Below, piece after piece: positions 8,868 to 17,539 of a DNA stretch of 64,000 nt; position 1 is the first letter of the stretch; each line of letters opens with the position of its first letter. Below the pieces are notes generated by a model. The model searched no databases. It saw only the letters and a program-made list of their open reading frames with translations, and was not told the origin of the DNA. The DNA lies in assembly GCA_937921775.1 (NCBI GenBank), contig CAKZUK010000102.1, positions 1 through 64,000 of the forward strand, in the 5' to 3' direction. The position numbers and the translations under genes were made by a program. Origin of the DNA: an uncultured Saprospiraceae bacterium. Lineage in GTDB: Bacteria; Bacteroidota; Bacteroidia; Chitinophagales; Saprospiraceae.

Positions 8868-9948
8868 ATGACAATAGAGCAACTAAAAAAGCTCAAGACC
8901 CGCGTGGATTCTCTAAGGAGGTATCTTTGACGTCGAGAACCGACTTGAACGCATAGCTGAAAATAAATTAAAAGCTCAAGATCCAGATTTTTGGAATAAG
9001 CAAGATGTTGCCAAGGCACTCATGAAAGCTACCAAAATGGATGAGAACTGGGTGAAGGGATATAAGAAGGTCAACGAATCTGTTGAAGACCTTGAAGTAC
9101 TCTTTGATTTCTCAAAAGAAGGAGAAGCTACGGAAGATGAGGTAAATGCTAAGTACGACACTACTTTAGCAGAAATCGAAGACGTCGAATTTCGCTCCAC
9201 ACTTAATAAGCCGGAAGATGAATTATCTTGCCTCCTCGAAATTAACGCTGGGGCTGGTGGTACAGAAAGTAATGACTGGGCAGAGATGCTCTTGCGCATG
9301 TACACGATGTATGCTGACAAGAATAAATTCAAATGGTCGCAACTCAATCGAGTAGACGGAGATGTGGCAGGTATTAAATCTGCTGTAATCGAAATTACAG
9401 GAGACTATGCTTATGGCTTTTTGAAAGGAGAAAATGGGGTGCACCGACTGGTGCGCATCAGTCCTTTTAATGCACAAGGAAAGCGACAAACATCCTTTGC
9501 CTCTGTATTTGTACATCCAATGGTGGATGACTCTATAGATATCGAAATTAATCCAGCTGATATTGATTGGGATACCTTCCGAGCATCTGGTGCCGGTGGA
9601 CAGCACGTCAACAAAACGGAATCTGCTGTACGTGTACGTCACGCACCATCTGGATTAGTTGTTGAATGTCAAGAAGAACGATCACAGCATTTGAATAAAG
9701 AAAAGGCATTAAAGATGTTGAAGTCCAGATTATATGATTTGGAAATCAAGAAGCAACATGCTGAACGTGATAAGGTAGAAGCTGGTAAAACAAAAATAGA
9801 GTGGGGGGCGCAGATCCGATCTTATGTATTGGACGACCGTCGGGTGAAGGACCACCGATCTAATTATCAGACCAGTCAAACGGATGCTGTTTTGGATGGT
9901 GATCTTGGAGCTTTTATCAAAGCGTTTTTGATGATTGGCTCACAGTAG
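8868..9948 (+). CDS. prfB: Peptide chain release factor 2, with programmed +1 frameshift
   Basis: RF2 terminates translation at UGA and UAA. The ORF track shows only the 3' part (9022-9948), but the gene starts at ATG 8868. A 20-codon first frame reaches an in-frame TGA at 8928, preceded by AGGAGGTATCTTTGAC, the conserved RF2 frameshift signal: an internal Shine-Dalgarno-like element, CTT slippery codon and TGA C. Slipping forward one base gives a continuous protein of about 359 residues. Domain 2 has the SPF anticodon-like motif (RISPFNAQGKR) that marks RF2 rather than RF1; domain 3 has the catalytic GGQ loop (GAGGQHVNKTES). Low RF2 lets ribosomes shift and make more RF2, so the site is autoregulatory. 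Confidence 0.97.
8916..8931 (+). promoter_or_regulatory. prfB recoding site
   Basis: AGGAGGTATCTTTGAC contains the internal Shine-Dalgarno-like AGGAGG three bases before the CTT slippery codon and the in-frame TGA followed by C, the arrangement known from E. coli prfB. It differs from the E. coli stimulator (AGGGGG) by one base. It is notable in a window where almost no gene start has a Shine-Dalgarno sequence. Confidence 0.95.
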
Positions 9949-9953
9949 AAAGA

Positions 9954-10054
9954 TCAAAATCAAAATTTTCCCTCTAGCGCAAAACAAGATGAATTATTCT
10001 AAATTCAACAAGTAAGTGCTCGATGTTGTGCTCAAGGGAAAATTTTGATTGCGA
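9954..10054. terminator. Long imperfect hairpin between prfB and cutA
   Basis: Two arms of about 30 bases, sharing the perfect core AATCAAAATTTTCCCT / AGGGAAAATTTTGATT, face each other across a loop of about 40 bases. It sits between convergent prfB and cutA and overlaps neither. It could stop transcription in both directions, or be a remnant of a mobile palindromic repeat. Confidence 0.5.
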
Positions 10055-10073
10055 TTATCTCTTTAGTTTTGAT

Positions 10074-10388
10074 TTAAAAATCAGCTACCTGCTCCCGAAC
10101 CCAATTCTCATAACTTTCATTGGCAGACACTTCCATTTTCATAATACAAGGAACCTCGTAAGGATGCGTTCGTTCTACCAACTCCACTACTTTTTCCCAC
10201 CTTTCTGCAACAGTTTTTACAATTGCCACAAACTCATTATCGCTTTGAATTTCCTGCTGCCACCAATAAGCACTGGCGATTGGAAATAGGTTGTAACAGG
10301 CAACTAAGCGTTTTTCAATTAAGCCGTAACAGATTTCTTTTGCAGATTCTTCTGAATCGAATGTGATATAAATTGCTATAAAAGGCAT
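10074..10388 (-). CDS. cutA: CutA-family divalent cation tolerance protein
   Basis: The 104-residue protein is the normal size for CutA, a small trimeric cytoplasmic protein with a ferredoxin-like fold. Typical family segments are visible: IYITFDSEESAKEI near the N-terminus, KRLVACYNLFPIASAYWW in the middle and HPYEVPCIMKMEV near the C-terminus. CutA was named for copper tolerance in E. coli, but its true role is unclear in most bacteria. It is convergent with prfB and appears to be a single gene. The plus-strand ORF 10023-10289 is its shadow. Confidence 0.93.
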   Translation of the reverse strand: MPFIAIYITFDSEESAKEICYGLIEKRLVACYNLFPIASAYWWQQEIQSDNEFVAIVKTVAERWEKVVELVERTHPYEVPCIMKMEVSANESYENWVREQVADF

Positions 10389-10503
10389 GCTTAATGAATC
10401 GAATTTTTAATTTTGACGTAATGAACTAAGCTTATGGATTGAACACTACTTTTCAAACATCCATGCTAAAGTGCTCAATAAGCATGTTCAAATTTAACAA
10501 ATA

Positions 10504-11433
10504 ATGTCTGACAAACAGCGAAATATAATCTTGATTCTACTGCAGGCAGCAACTATTGCTGTATTTGTAGGACGTGCATGGCAGCATTGGTTTTGGGATG
10601 CCCCCTTTCGGACTTTGCTATGGGATGAAACTTGGATGAAAAGCATTGTGGAAGGTGGTTTTGGAATGAGCTGGCAATCTTACATCACGAGTATGGAAAT
10701 GGATGCTCTGATTCAAAATTTGGTAAAAGGAACGGGCGTGTTTTATATCATATGTGCGGTATTGGCGCTCTTCATTCGAATCGTACCAAAGTTGATCGGG
10801 AATATTTTATTGCTTGGAGCAATAAGCTTGTTGATATTGGCTGCTTTGTATTGTAAAGAGAAGTTTTTTAGTATCGGACAATTCTTTGAATATGCCTTGC
10901 AGGTGAGTAGTCCAATTTTCCTGTATATGGTAGTTTTTCAAAAAGTAGATTGGAAAAGTTTACTGCTTTATATGAAAATCGCAACGGCACTAACTTTTGT
11001 TTGCCATGGATTGTACGCCATTAATTTTTATCCGCGTCCTGGTTTATTTGTTGAGATGTTTCTCAATACGCTTGGGACTGAGGAAGATACAGCTTATACG
11101 ATGTTAAAGGTGGCCGGCGTGCTAGATTTTGTGATGAGTGCTGCATTATTTTTGCCAGTGAAGTTTGCAAGACCTGCTGCCTTATATTGTGTTTTGTGGG
11201 GATTGGCAACAGCACTTGCACGGATCACTTCTTTTTTTGATGCTTCGTATGCATTGGAAAGTATGCACCAGTGGATGCATGAAACAGTGTTTCGATTTCC
11301 ACACTTTTTGATTCCCTTGGCACTGTTGTTATTGATGCGTTATTTGTACAACAATGTGGAGTATGGCGAAAGCTTAGGAAATGGCTTAGTCGTTTTGAAA
11401 CGAAATAGGAAGGGGGAAAATCTGGAAATTTAA
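10504..11433 (+). CDS. Uncharacterised multi-pass membrane protein
   Basis: I do not recognise a characterised family. The 309-residue protein has about seven to eight hydrophobic membrane segments. An N-terminal extracytoplasmic-looking part is rich in aromatic residues (GRAWQHWFWDAPFRTLLWDE), and a short charged tail follows residue 290. Similar aromatic-rich membrane proteins of unknown role occur in other Bacteroidota, as far as I recall. It has no operon partner: cutA is divergent upstream and the esterase gene convergent downstream. The ORF is long and its composition looks coding, so I am sure it is a gene, but not of its function. Confidence 0.8.
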   Translation: MSDKQRNIILILLQAATIAVFVGRAWQHWFWDAPFRTLLWDETWMKSIVEGGFGMSWQSYITSMEMDALIQNLVKGTGVFYIICAVLALFIRIVPKLIGNILLLGAISLLILAALYCKEKFFSIGQFFEYALQVSSPIFLYMVVFQKVDWKSLLLYMKIATALTFVCHGLYAINFYPRPGLFVEMFLNTLGTEEDTAYTMLKVAGVLDFVMSAALFLPVKFARPAALYCVLWGLATALARITSFFDASYALESMHQWMHETVFRFPHFLIPLALLLLMRYLYNNVEYGESLGNGLVVLKRNRKGENLEI

Positions 11434-11493
11434 TTAAGGAAGAAGGGCTCATCTTTTTAGTAGGAAACTAGTCTCAGAAAATATGGGTTCCAA

Positions 11494-11540
11494 TAAGACA
11501 ACCTCTTCGATTTTCGTATTCCCTCGAAGAGGCTGTCTTA
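11494..11540. terminator. Bidirectional hairpin terminator
   Basis: TAAGACAACCTCTTCGA pairs with TCGAAGAGGCTGTCTTA with one mismatch (17 bp, 13-base loop). It lies between the convergent membrane-protein and esterase genes, the expected place for a shared terminator, although no long T-run follows. Confidence 0.7.
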
Positions 11541-11622
11541 ATCATGCGATAGAAAAATGCTAAGCTCAATTATCAGTATCAAAGAAGCCTTTGGGATTCA
11601 ATTTGCTCTACTACGGATGAGT

Positions 11623-12639
11623 TTAGTTGAACAAAACCAAACTCCGACTCCAAATAAAACCCTCAGCCATTTCAACCTGTAAGTAATAAACACCTGGATT
11701 CAAGTTAGCATGCTTCAAAGAAAGATTTAAACTACTATTCCCTTCCTGCAAGTCCCTTGTCCATCGCTGAATCTTTTTTCCATGTTGATCCAAAAGTGTA
11801 AAGTCATAAGAATTACTTTTAGGAAGGTCTTTTATAGCAAGCAAAATATCTTGACCAATTTGTAAAGGATTTGGATTAATAGTAAAGGAAGCATTCGCAA
11901 ATGCAGGATCAATGAGCGCAGTTGTTTGTAAAGAAGCACAATGCACTGAGTCAACCCAATGAAAGGCAGTATTCAATATTTGGTTTCTATTTGGAAAGTT
12001 GATAGTGTGGCCAACTCCTGTCATTAGTAAAGAATTGACAATAGCCTCATTGTCTTCAAGTGCTTGAAGGATGGGGAAAAAACGTGAGTTCGGATTATCG
12101 TTATTTCCATGCACAAGATAGAATGGTTTTCCAGTCGAATTTTGAATAATGTTGCTTACTTGAGAAGTTCCAGTAATTGCTGCTCCAATTGGAATGAATC
12201 CTTTTAATCTAGAAATGTTATTGAGTCCATAGGTGTAAGTGGTACGAGCACCCCAAGAAAAGCCCATGGCATATACTTTAGCTGTATCTACGGAATACCA
12301 AGCTTCCATAGAGTCCAACAATACGCTTGTGAAAGCAATATCAATTGGATCATCAACCGCTCCGTCCGAGCCTCCGTCAGGGCAAATCAAAAGTAGTTGA
12401 TTTGCTTCTGCAAATACAATTAAGGTATCGCACCAAGCTTTTGCATCCCAGGCACCTGGATTTAAAGGATGTAAACCCAGCATTAACTTATTAGGAGAAC
12501 CGTCATATTCAGACGGGACATAGATGGAGTATTTTTTCTCAGGATCGGTTTGAAATTCGAATGAGCTGTCGATTCTTTGTTGACCAAAAGTGATTAAGGT
12601 CAGCGCAAGGAAGGATAAAGTGGTAAATAATTTTTTCAT
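11623..12639 (-). CDS. Secreted alpha/beta hydrolase (esterase/PHB depolymerase-like) with T9SS sorting domain
   Basis: I prefer the start at 12639 (MKKLFTTLSFLALTLITFGQ), which gives a clean signal peptide; the track's earlier ATG adds 31 implausible residues. The mature part resembles the LpqC/feruloyl-esterase/poly(3-hydroxybutyrate) depolymerase branch of alpha/beta hydrolases. It has the nucleophile elbow GFSWGARTT, an Asp-rich DGGSDGA segment and a likely catalytic His in GVGHTINFP. The last ~75 residues form a T9SS type A sorting domain (INPNPLQIGQ ... GVYYLQVEMAEGF). It is thus an extracellular ester hydrolase; the substrate could be a plant-type ester or a polyester and cannot be told from sequence. 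It is divergent from the next gene. Confidence 0.87.
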   Translation of the reverse strand: MKKLFTTLSFLALTLITFGQQRIDSSFEFQTDPEKKYSIYVPSEYDGSPNKLMLGLHPLNPGAWDAKAWCDTLIVFAEANQLLLICPDGGSDGAVDDPIDIAFTSVLLDSMEAWYSVDTAKVYAMGFSWGARTTYTYGLNNISRLKGFIPIGAAITGTSQVSNIIQNSTGKPFYLVHGNNDNPNSRFFPILQALEDNEAIVNSLLMTGVGHTINFPNRNQILNTAFHWVDSVHCASLQTTALIDPAFANASFTINPNPLQIGQDILLAIKDLPKSNSYDFTLLDQHGKKIQRWTRDLQEGNSSLNLSLKHANLNPGVYYLQVEMAEGFIWSRSLVLFN

Positions 12640-12836
12640 AAATTTGCTTTTTCGGACTTTGTTATTCGCCAAAGGTACTTTTTTGTTTGAACTTACTTTT
12701 GATATTAACTTGTGATGTCTTTGACTTGACATGATCCCATTTGGAAACCTGACTTTTGAAAATATTTAGGCATTTGGCCAATCAATAAATAACTATCTTA
12801 GAGAGGAAGTAAGTACTACTAATAAATGATCTAGCA

Positions 12837-14141
12837 ATGAAGTCAACGATTATTCTACTCCTTTTTTTTCTACTTTCACTAAATACCTATGCTCAACAAG
12901 ACAGTAGCTTTCTCCTTAGAGGTAGGATAGTAGACGCCGCTACACAACTTCCAATGGAGTCTGTCAACGTATTTAGTTTAACTGAACTCAATGGAATTAG
13001 TACAAAGGAAGACGGTACCTTTGAACTCAAAATAGAAAGCCTTCCCAATCAAATTCAATTTTCTTATATTGGTTATGAAACACTGGCCATTTGGATGGAT
13101 GAAAAAGGAGAAAAGTGGCTAGACATACAATTGCATCAATATTATTCTAGGCTACCTGATGTGGTGGTGTCGGCTAAGCCTAAAATCGAAGAAATCACTC
13201 ATAAAGCCTATACGGTCAGAGATTTTATATTTTATGAAAATGATATCTTAATCATGACGTACCCAGGCATGCAGGATGGGAATATGTTGGTCTTAATTGA
13301 TATTGAAGGAAAAGCCAAAGACAGCCTCTCTATAAAAGGGATCAAGCGCATTGAATTTCTAAAAAAGAGTTGCTTGGGAAATGTACATTTGGTAACAGAA
13401 GCCCATGATTACCAAATTGGCATTGATAGTTCAGGTATAAAAATAATCAGCGAAGATAGTCGTAAAGTATACAGTCGAATACTAGAACCTTGTGTTGCTG
13501 CAACTGAACGACATCTTTATTATCGATTCCGATTTTGTTTGGGTCAGGTATTAAAATTTGAAGGCTATGAGAAAGAGAGTGAACATCAATTTACGATAAG
13601 TGAAGTTGTAAACGGTGAGAATATGGAACGACGATACGAGGAAGAAGTCGCAGAAGAAGTAGGGTATATCGACTACCTTGATTTAAGTTGGGAAGAAAAA
13701 CAAAACGTCTTACAAAGACATCTACAAGGCAATGCAAAACTAGCCAGTTTGATCCATCTTTTTTATCAACCTATTTATGTTCCTATGATCAATGTCGGTA
13801 GTCAATTATGTATTTTTAATCATGTAAATGATGTGTTGGAGTTGTATGATTCCAATGGTTCATTTCAACGAAAGGTGCCCATTAATTATCATAAAATTGA
13901 AAAGTGGGATACTCGGATTTTGCATGATGAGTTTACGGGGAAAGTTTACACGCTTTTTGATCACCCAAAGGGAAAGGTACTACGTTTACTTGATTTAGAA
14001 AACGGCACTCTAGGCTCACCTGTTTTAATTGATTGTGTTTATATCGAAAAGATGAAAGTTCGGGATGGGGTATTATTTTATCTTGAATCTGGAGCTAGCT
14101 TGTCAGCGGCTAATCGAATTTTGCATAAGGTGCGTATTTGA
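12837..14141 (+). CDS. Carboxypeptidase-regulatory-like domain protein, secreted
   Basis: The 434-residue protein has a signal peptide (cleavage near NTYAQQDSS). A carboxypeptidase D regulatory-like beta-sandwich follows at about residues 25-105 (LRGRIVDAATQLPMESVNVF, then SYIGYET). Such domains are usually fused to TonB-dependent receptors; here no receptor barrel follows. The remaining ~320 residues contain repeated short beta strands that could form a propeller-like fold, but I recognise no family. It is probably periplasmic or surface-exposed. It stands alone between a divergent esterase gene and the convergent pfkA. Confidence 0.75.
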   Translation: MKSTIILLLFFLLSLNTYAQQDSSFLLRGRIVDAATQLPMESVNVFSLTELNGISTKEDGTFELKIESLPNQIQFSYIGYETLAIWMDEKGEKWLDIQLHQYYSRLPDVVVSAKPKIEEITHKAYTVRDFIFYENDILIMTYPGMQDGNMLVLIDIEGKAKDSLSIKGIKRIEFLKKSCLGNVHLVTEAHDYQIGIDSSGIKIISEDSRKVYSRILEPCVAATERHLYYRFRFCLGQVLKFEGYEKESEHQFTISEVVNGENMERRYEEEVAEEVGYIDYLDLSWEEKQNVLQRHLQGNAKLASLIHLFYQPIYVPMINVGSQLCIFNHVNDVLELYDSNGSFQRKVPINYHKIEKWDTRILHDEFTGKVYTLFDHPKGKVLRLLDLENGTLGSPVLIDCVYIEKMKVRDGVLFYLESGASLSAANRILHKVRI

Positions 14142-14214
14142 AACTTGGTGATAGTAAATACTGCCAATAGTTGCTACTTTAGATACTAAGCTGTTTTAGA
14201 ACCATTTGGTCTGC

Positions 14215-14253
14215 TAGGCATATGAAATTCAAATATCGAGCTTCATATGCCTA
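14215..14253. terminator. Hairpin between convergent genes
   Basis: TAGGCATATGAA pairs perfectly with TTCATATGCCTA around a 15-base loop, between the stop of the 12837 gene and the end of pfkA. No T-run follows on either strand, so this may be a processed or Rho-assisted end. Confidence 0.45.
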
Positions 14254-14382
14254 AGTCTGGGATAGAAAGAAAAATAGAGTGGAGAGCTCGACGGCATTTC
14301 CACAAAACAACAAAGACAAAGTTTTCGAAAAAGCCAAATTTTGTCATCATCGCAATGGCCACTAGTTCCCTTAGCTTTAAAT

Positions 14383-15366
14383 TTACATTCCAAGTACTTC
14401 AGCCATATGAATTAAATCTGCATCCGGAGTTTTGGTATTCTTAATCGCTTTTTTGAAAGGAGTATACACGACCTTGTTGTTGGCCACCCCAGCCATTACG
14501 TTAGTTTTACCATCCATTAAAGCCTCCACCGCTGAAAAGCCCAATCGACTTGCGAGCATACGATCTGCAGCAGTAGGAGAGCCTCCACGTTGAAGGTGAC
14601 CGATGATCGCAACTTTGATGTCATAAAAGTCCGTTTGGGCTTTGACCAATTCTGCAATTTCCATGGCATTTCCCAATTTGTTGCCTTCAGCAACAATGGC
14701 CAAGCTAAAGAGTTTCTTTCGTTTGACACCTTTCTTCAATTGTTTGATTAAGCCATCAATAGTAGAAGCTCGCTCAGGAATCATGATATTACTTGCACCA
14801 CTACCAATACCGGTATTCAATGCAATGAAACCAGCATTTCGGCCCATCACCTCAATGAAGAATAAACGATTGTGACTATCGGCTGTATCTCTAATTTTGT
14901 CAACGGCCTCAATCGCTGTGTTTACAGCAGTATCAAAACCAATGGTATTGTCAGTACCAAATAAGTCATTGTCAATTGTGCCTGGAATTCCAATAAATGG
15001 AATGTCAAACTCTTTATTAAAAACGGAAGCACCAGTGAATGTTCCGTTTCCTCCAATAGCAATGCAAGCATCAATATCATGTGCCATCAAAGATTCGTGT
15101 GCCTGTTGGCGACCTTCTTTAGTCATGAATCGCTTGCTACGGGCTGTTTTTAGGATAGTCCCACCACGGTGAATGATATTACCTACATCACGTGTTTCCA
15201 ATCGTTTGATATCACCATCAATCATACCTTCGTAGCCTCGGTAAATACCATAGACGTGAAGATCCTTGTGGGTTGCATTTCTTACTACAGCTCTGACTGC
15301 TGCATTCATTCCTGGTGCATCGCCACCTGAGGTGAACACTGCAATTCTTTTAATATTGGTACTCAT
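14383..15366 (-). CDS. pfkA: ATP-dependent 6-phosphofructokinase
   Basis: PfkA phosphorylates fructose 6-phosphate to the 1,6-bisphosphate, the committed step of glycolysis. The 327 residues match the usual ~320. The family segments TSGGDAPGMNAAVR, PGTIDNDLFGTDNTIGFD (catalytic Asp132, equal to E. coli Asp127) and GHLQRGGSPTAADR are intact, and PGTIDND marks the ATP-type rather than PPi-type enzymes. One oddity: the ATP/Mg-binding motif that is normally GGDG reads GGNG (Asn107 for E. coli Asp103, which contacts Mg-ATP). The gene follows the GlcNAc-kinase-like gene by 43 bases on the same strand, so the two are probably cotranscribed. Confidence 0.95.
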   Translation of the reverse strand: MSTNIKRIAVFTSGGDAPGMNAAVRAVVRNATHKDLHVYGIYRGYEGMIDGDIKRLETRDVGNIIHRGGTILKTARSKRFMTKEGRQQAHESLMAHDIDACIAIGGNGTFTGASVFNKEFDIPFIGIPGTIDNDLFGTDNTIGFDTAVNTAIEAVDKIRDTADSHNRLFFIEVMGRNAGFIALNTGIGSGASNIMIPERASTIDGLIKQLKKGVKRKKLFSLAIVAEGNKLGNAMEIAELVKAQTDFYDIKVAIIGHLQRGGSPTAADRMLASRLGFSAVEALMDGKTNVMAGVANNKVVYTPFKKAIKNTKTPDADLIHMAEVLGM

Positions 15367-15409
15367 TGATTTTTATCTCGATTTTTGTCCAGACACTTTA
15401 ATACATGTA

Positions 15410-16276
15410 TTACGCTTCGACAGGAACAAAAGATGCACCTTCTAAATGATAATTAACTAAGTTGTCGATTGGTTTTTTTAAAACAATCCCCATCTTCATT
15501 CCTCTTTCCTGCAGGCAAATTTGCAGAATATTTTTGAAATGAAAGGCAACTGAACCAACAAAATTTATAGGCAAGGTGTCATGACCTTTGTATTTTCTTA
15601 CATGCCGGTTAATAAACTCGTCAAAGCATTGACTTACCATTGTCTGAATATAGAAATGGTCTTTGTGATCAGAAATGAATTTTGCAAAAGAAGCAAGGTA
15701 CACATTTGGCTTGTCTTTATTGTAGAGCTGATTTAGAATGGCTCTTTCCCCCATAGGATAGACTTTTTCGAAGGCAAGTTTGATTTCTTCTGGTAACTCA
15801 CGATAGAAATAAGCTCGTAGAAGTTGCTTACCTAAGTGGCCACCACTTCCTTCGTCACCCACCAGATAACCGAGGTTGGTAACATGATCAGAAATTTTTT
15901 CGCCATCGTATAAGCAGGTATTAGAACCCGTACCAATTATACAGGCAATTCCAGCTTGGTGTCCACAGCAAGCTTTAGCACAGGCTATGGTATCATGATC
16001 CACCACAACTTTGGCGTTTTTGAAAATTGCTCGTAGGGCTATTGCTACAATCTCACATCTATAATCATCAGAGCAACCTGCACCATAGAAGTAGATTTCT
16101 TTGAAACCATCTCGGTCCAAGTCTTCATCCAACTCTCCTAGTAAACCTTTCTCAATTTGATCGGAATCAACGATAAAAGGATTGTAACCTACTGTGCTCA
16201 GGTTAAATTGTTCTCCGTTATCTCGGATGACTCTCCAGTCTGCTTTGGTAGAGCCGCTGTCAATTATGGCTATCAT
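15410..16276 (-). CDS. BadF/BadG-type ATPase, N-acetylglucosamine kinase-like
   Basis: The 288-residue protein belongs to the ASKHA sugar kinase/ATPase fold: phosphate-1 motif IDSGSTKADWRV at the N-terminus, the phosphate-2/connect region IGTGSNTCLYDG and the glycine-rich GDEGSGGHLGK. This combination is typical of Bacteroidota proteins annotated as N-acetylglucosamine kinases, which feed amino sugars into murein recycling or glycolysis. Its position just upstream of pfkA and divergent from a glucosaminidase gene supports an amino-sugar role. The exact sugar is inferred, since related proteins act on glucosamine or on activated acyl groups. Confidence 0.85.
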   Translation of the reverse strand: MIAIIDSGSTKADWRVIRDNGEQFNLSTVGYNPFIVDSDQIEKGLLGELDEDLDRDGFKEIYFYGAGCSDDYRCEIVAIALRAIFKNAKVVVDHDTIACAKACCGHQAGIACIIGTGSNTCLYDGEKISDHVTNLGYLVGDEGSGGHLGKQLLRAYFYRELPEEIKLAFEKVYPMGERAILNQLYNKDKPNVYLASFAKFISDHKDHFYIQTMVSQCFDEFINRHVRKYKGHDTLPINFVGSVAFHFKNILQICLQERGMKMGIVLKKPIDNLVNYHLEGASFVPVEA

Positions 16277-16391
16277 ATTTATTTTTTTTCGTTTCGTTGT
16301 AAAGGTAGTGTATTTTGAACACTAAGCACTTGTGAGAAGCATAATTTTTTGGCTTTGATATTAAAAAATGTCATAAGGTTTCAAAATAAAT

Positions 16392-16437
16392 ACAAAATGT
16401 TTTAAATAATGTTTTTTAAAACAAACAAAATGTTTTA
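16392..16437 (+). promoter_or_regulatory. Paired 13-bp direct repeats, possible operator
   Basis: ACAAAATGTTTTA occurs at 16392-16404 and again at 16425-16437, exactly 33 bases apart (about three helical turns). The second copy overlaps a -7-like box TATATTTG at 16436-16443. The pair lies in the divergent region between the kinase-like gene and the glucosaminidase gene, where a dimeric regulator could bind. No regulator is known. Confidence 0.35.
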
Positions 16438-16443
16438 TATTTG
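16436..16443 (+). promoter_or_regulatory. Possible promoter -7 box for the glucosaminidase gene
   Basis: TATATTTG fits the Bacteroidota consensus TAnnTTTG and lies about 50 bases before the ATG at 16496. No convincing -33 box is visible. Confidence 0.4.
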
Positions 16444-16495
16444 ATTTCAATCGTGTAACAAAACTTGAATTTAATTTCAAAATAAATAGTAGATC

Positions 16496-17533
16496 ATGCT
16501 TAACACAAGACTGCGGAGCCAAATGGCCTTAGAACAAATTCGCAAAACAGAAATTTATAAAGCTGTCAAACAGAATTGGATGCAAGCTTTAGTAATTGTT
16601 GGTTTGTGTTTCATTATTTTAAAAAAGGATATTCAAATCCAATTAAATTTATCAAATGCCAATACTGGGCAAGCTATAGAACAGGAGGTAAGTCAGCAAA
16701 GTCAAAGTAGCAATGAGAATAATTCTGTAAAAAAGCCTTTGTCGAAATCAAAAGTTGATCATTCTGGAAAAATGGGAGCTGCTCAAACTTCTGAATCTGA
16801 GCAGGTAAATCAATTGGCAATCATTAGCCCCAGTCAATTGTGGTCTATGCTGAGAGAAACAGTTATTGAGAAGGAAGAATTAGCCTCAATTCCTGATCAA
16901 GAAAGCAAGCTAGGTCCTGCGTCAGCGCCTAAAGTTGCGGATACATATGCTGATAAAAAACCGCTGAGGAAAAAAGCGAAAAAGCTTGGTGCCGCCTCAG
17001 TGGGGAATAATTACTCCTATCTCACTTTTGTGCTTAGTCCCACTTATGCTCAGCGAAAAGGTATACCACAAAGTGTTGTTGATGAAAAACTAGGGGCTTG
17101 TCAGGATTACATCAAACGTTTTGCACCGGTTGCTATTTCCGAGCGAAAGAAATATGGGATACCGGCAAGTATAAAATTGGCTCAGGCACTTTTAGAAAGT
17201 AACTCAGGTGAAAGTCGTTTAGCACAACAGAATAATAATCATTTTGGAATCAAATGCTTTTTGAAAAATTGTAAGGAAGGTCATTGTCGAAACTTTAAAG
17301 ACGATAGTCACAAAGATTTTTTCCGTAATTATCCAAATAACTGGGAAAGCTATCGAGCGCATTCTTTATTTCTTCAAGGAGACCGATATAAAGGTTTGCA
17401 ACAAATAGATATAAGAGATTATAAAGGCTGGGCGCATGGTTTGAAAAAAGCGGGATACGCTACAGATAAGAAGTATGCAGAGAAGCTAATTCGGATTATT
17501 GAGTTTTTTAATTTGGATGAATTTGATGCTTAG
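16496..17533 (+). CDS. Membrane-anchored glucosaminidase (peptidoglycan hydrolase)
   Basis: The 345-residue protein has a short cytoplasmic N-terminus and one membrane segment (ALVIVGLCFIILK, about residues 31-43). A linker of about 140 residues rich in Ser, Gln and Lys is followed by a C-terminal glucosaminidase domain (GH73-like, about residues 195-340). The domain shows KLAQALLESNSGESRLAQ with the likely catalytic Glu, then NNNHFGIKC. Such enzymes cleave the N-acetylglucosaminyl bond of peptidoglycan during growth or division. As a type II membrane protein it would act in the periplasm while tethered to the inner membrane. No LysM or other wall-binding repeat is seen. Confidence 0.9.
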   Translation: MLNTRLRSQMALEQIRKTEIYKAVKQNWMQALVIVGLCFIILKKDIQIQLNLSNANTGQAIEQEVSQQSQSSNENNSVKKPLSKSKVDHSGKMGAAQTSESEQVNQLAIISPSQLWSMLRETVIEKEELASIPDQESKLGPASAPKVADTYADKKPLRKKAKKLGAASVGNNYSYLTFVLSPTYAQRKGIPQSVVDEKLGACQDYIKRFAPVAISERKKYGIPASIKLAQALLESNSGESRLAQQNNNHFGIKCFLKNCKEGHCRNFKDDSHKDFFRNYPNNWESYRAHSLFLQGDRYKGLQQIDIRDYKGWAHGLKKAGYATDKKYAEKLIRIIEFFNLDEFDA

Positions 17534-17539
17534 TGCAGT

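Noticed and set aside
9223-9642. Long minus-strand ORFs opposite prfB
   Set aside because: They lie entirely within the clearly coding prfB and have no recognisable protein features.
12640-12732. N-terminal extension of the secreted esterase ORF
   Set aside because: It would bury the signal peptide behind 31 basic residues; the inner ATG gives a normal signal peptide.
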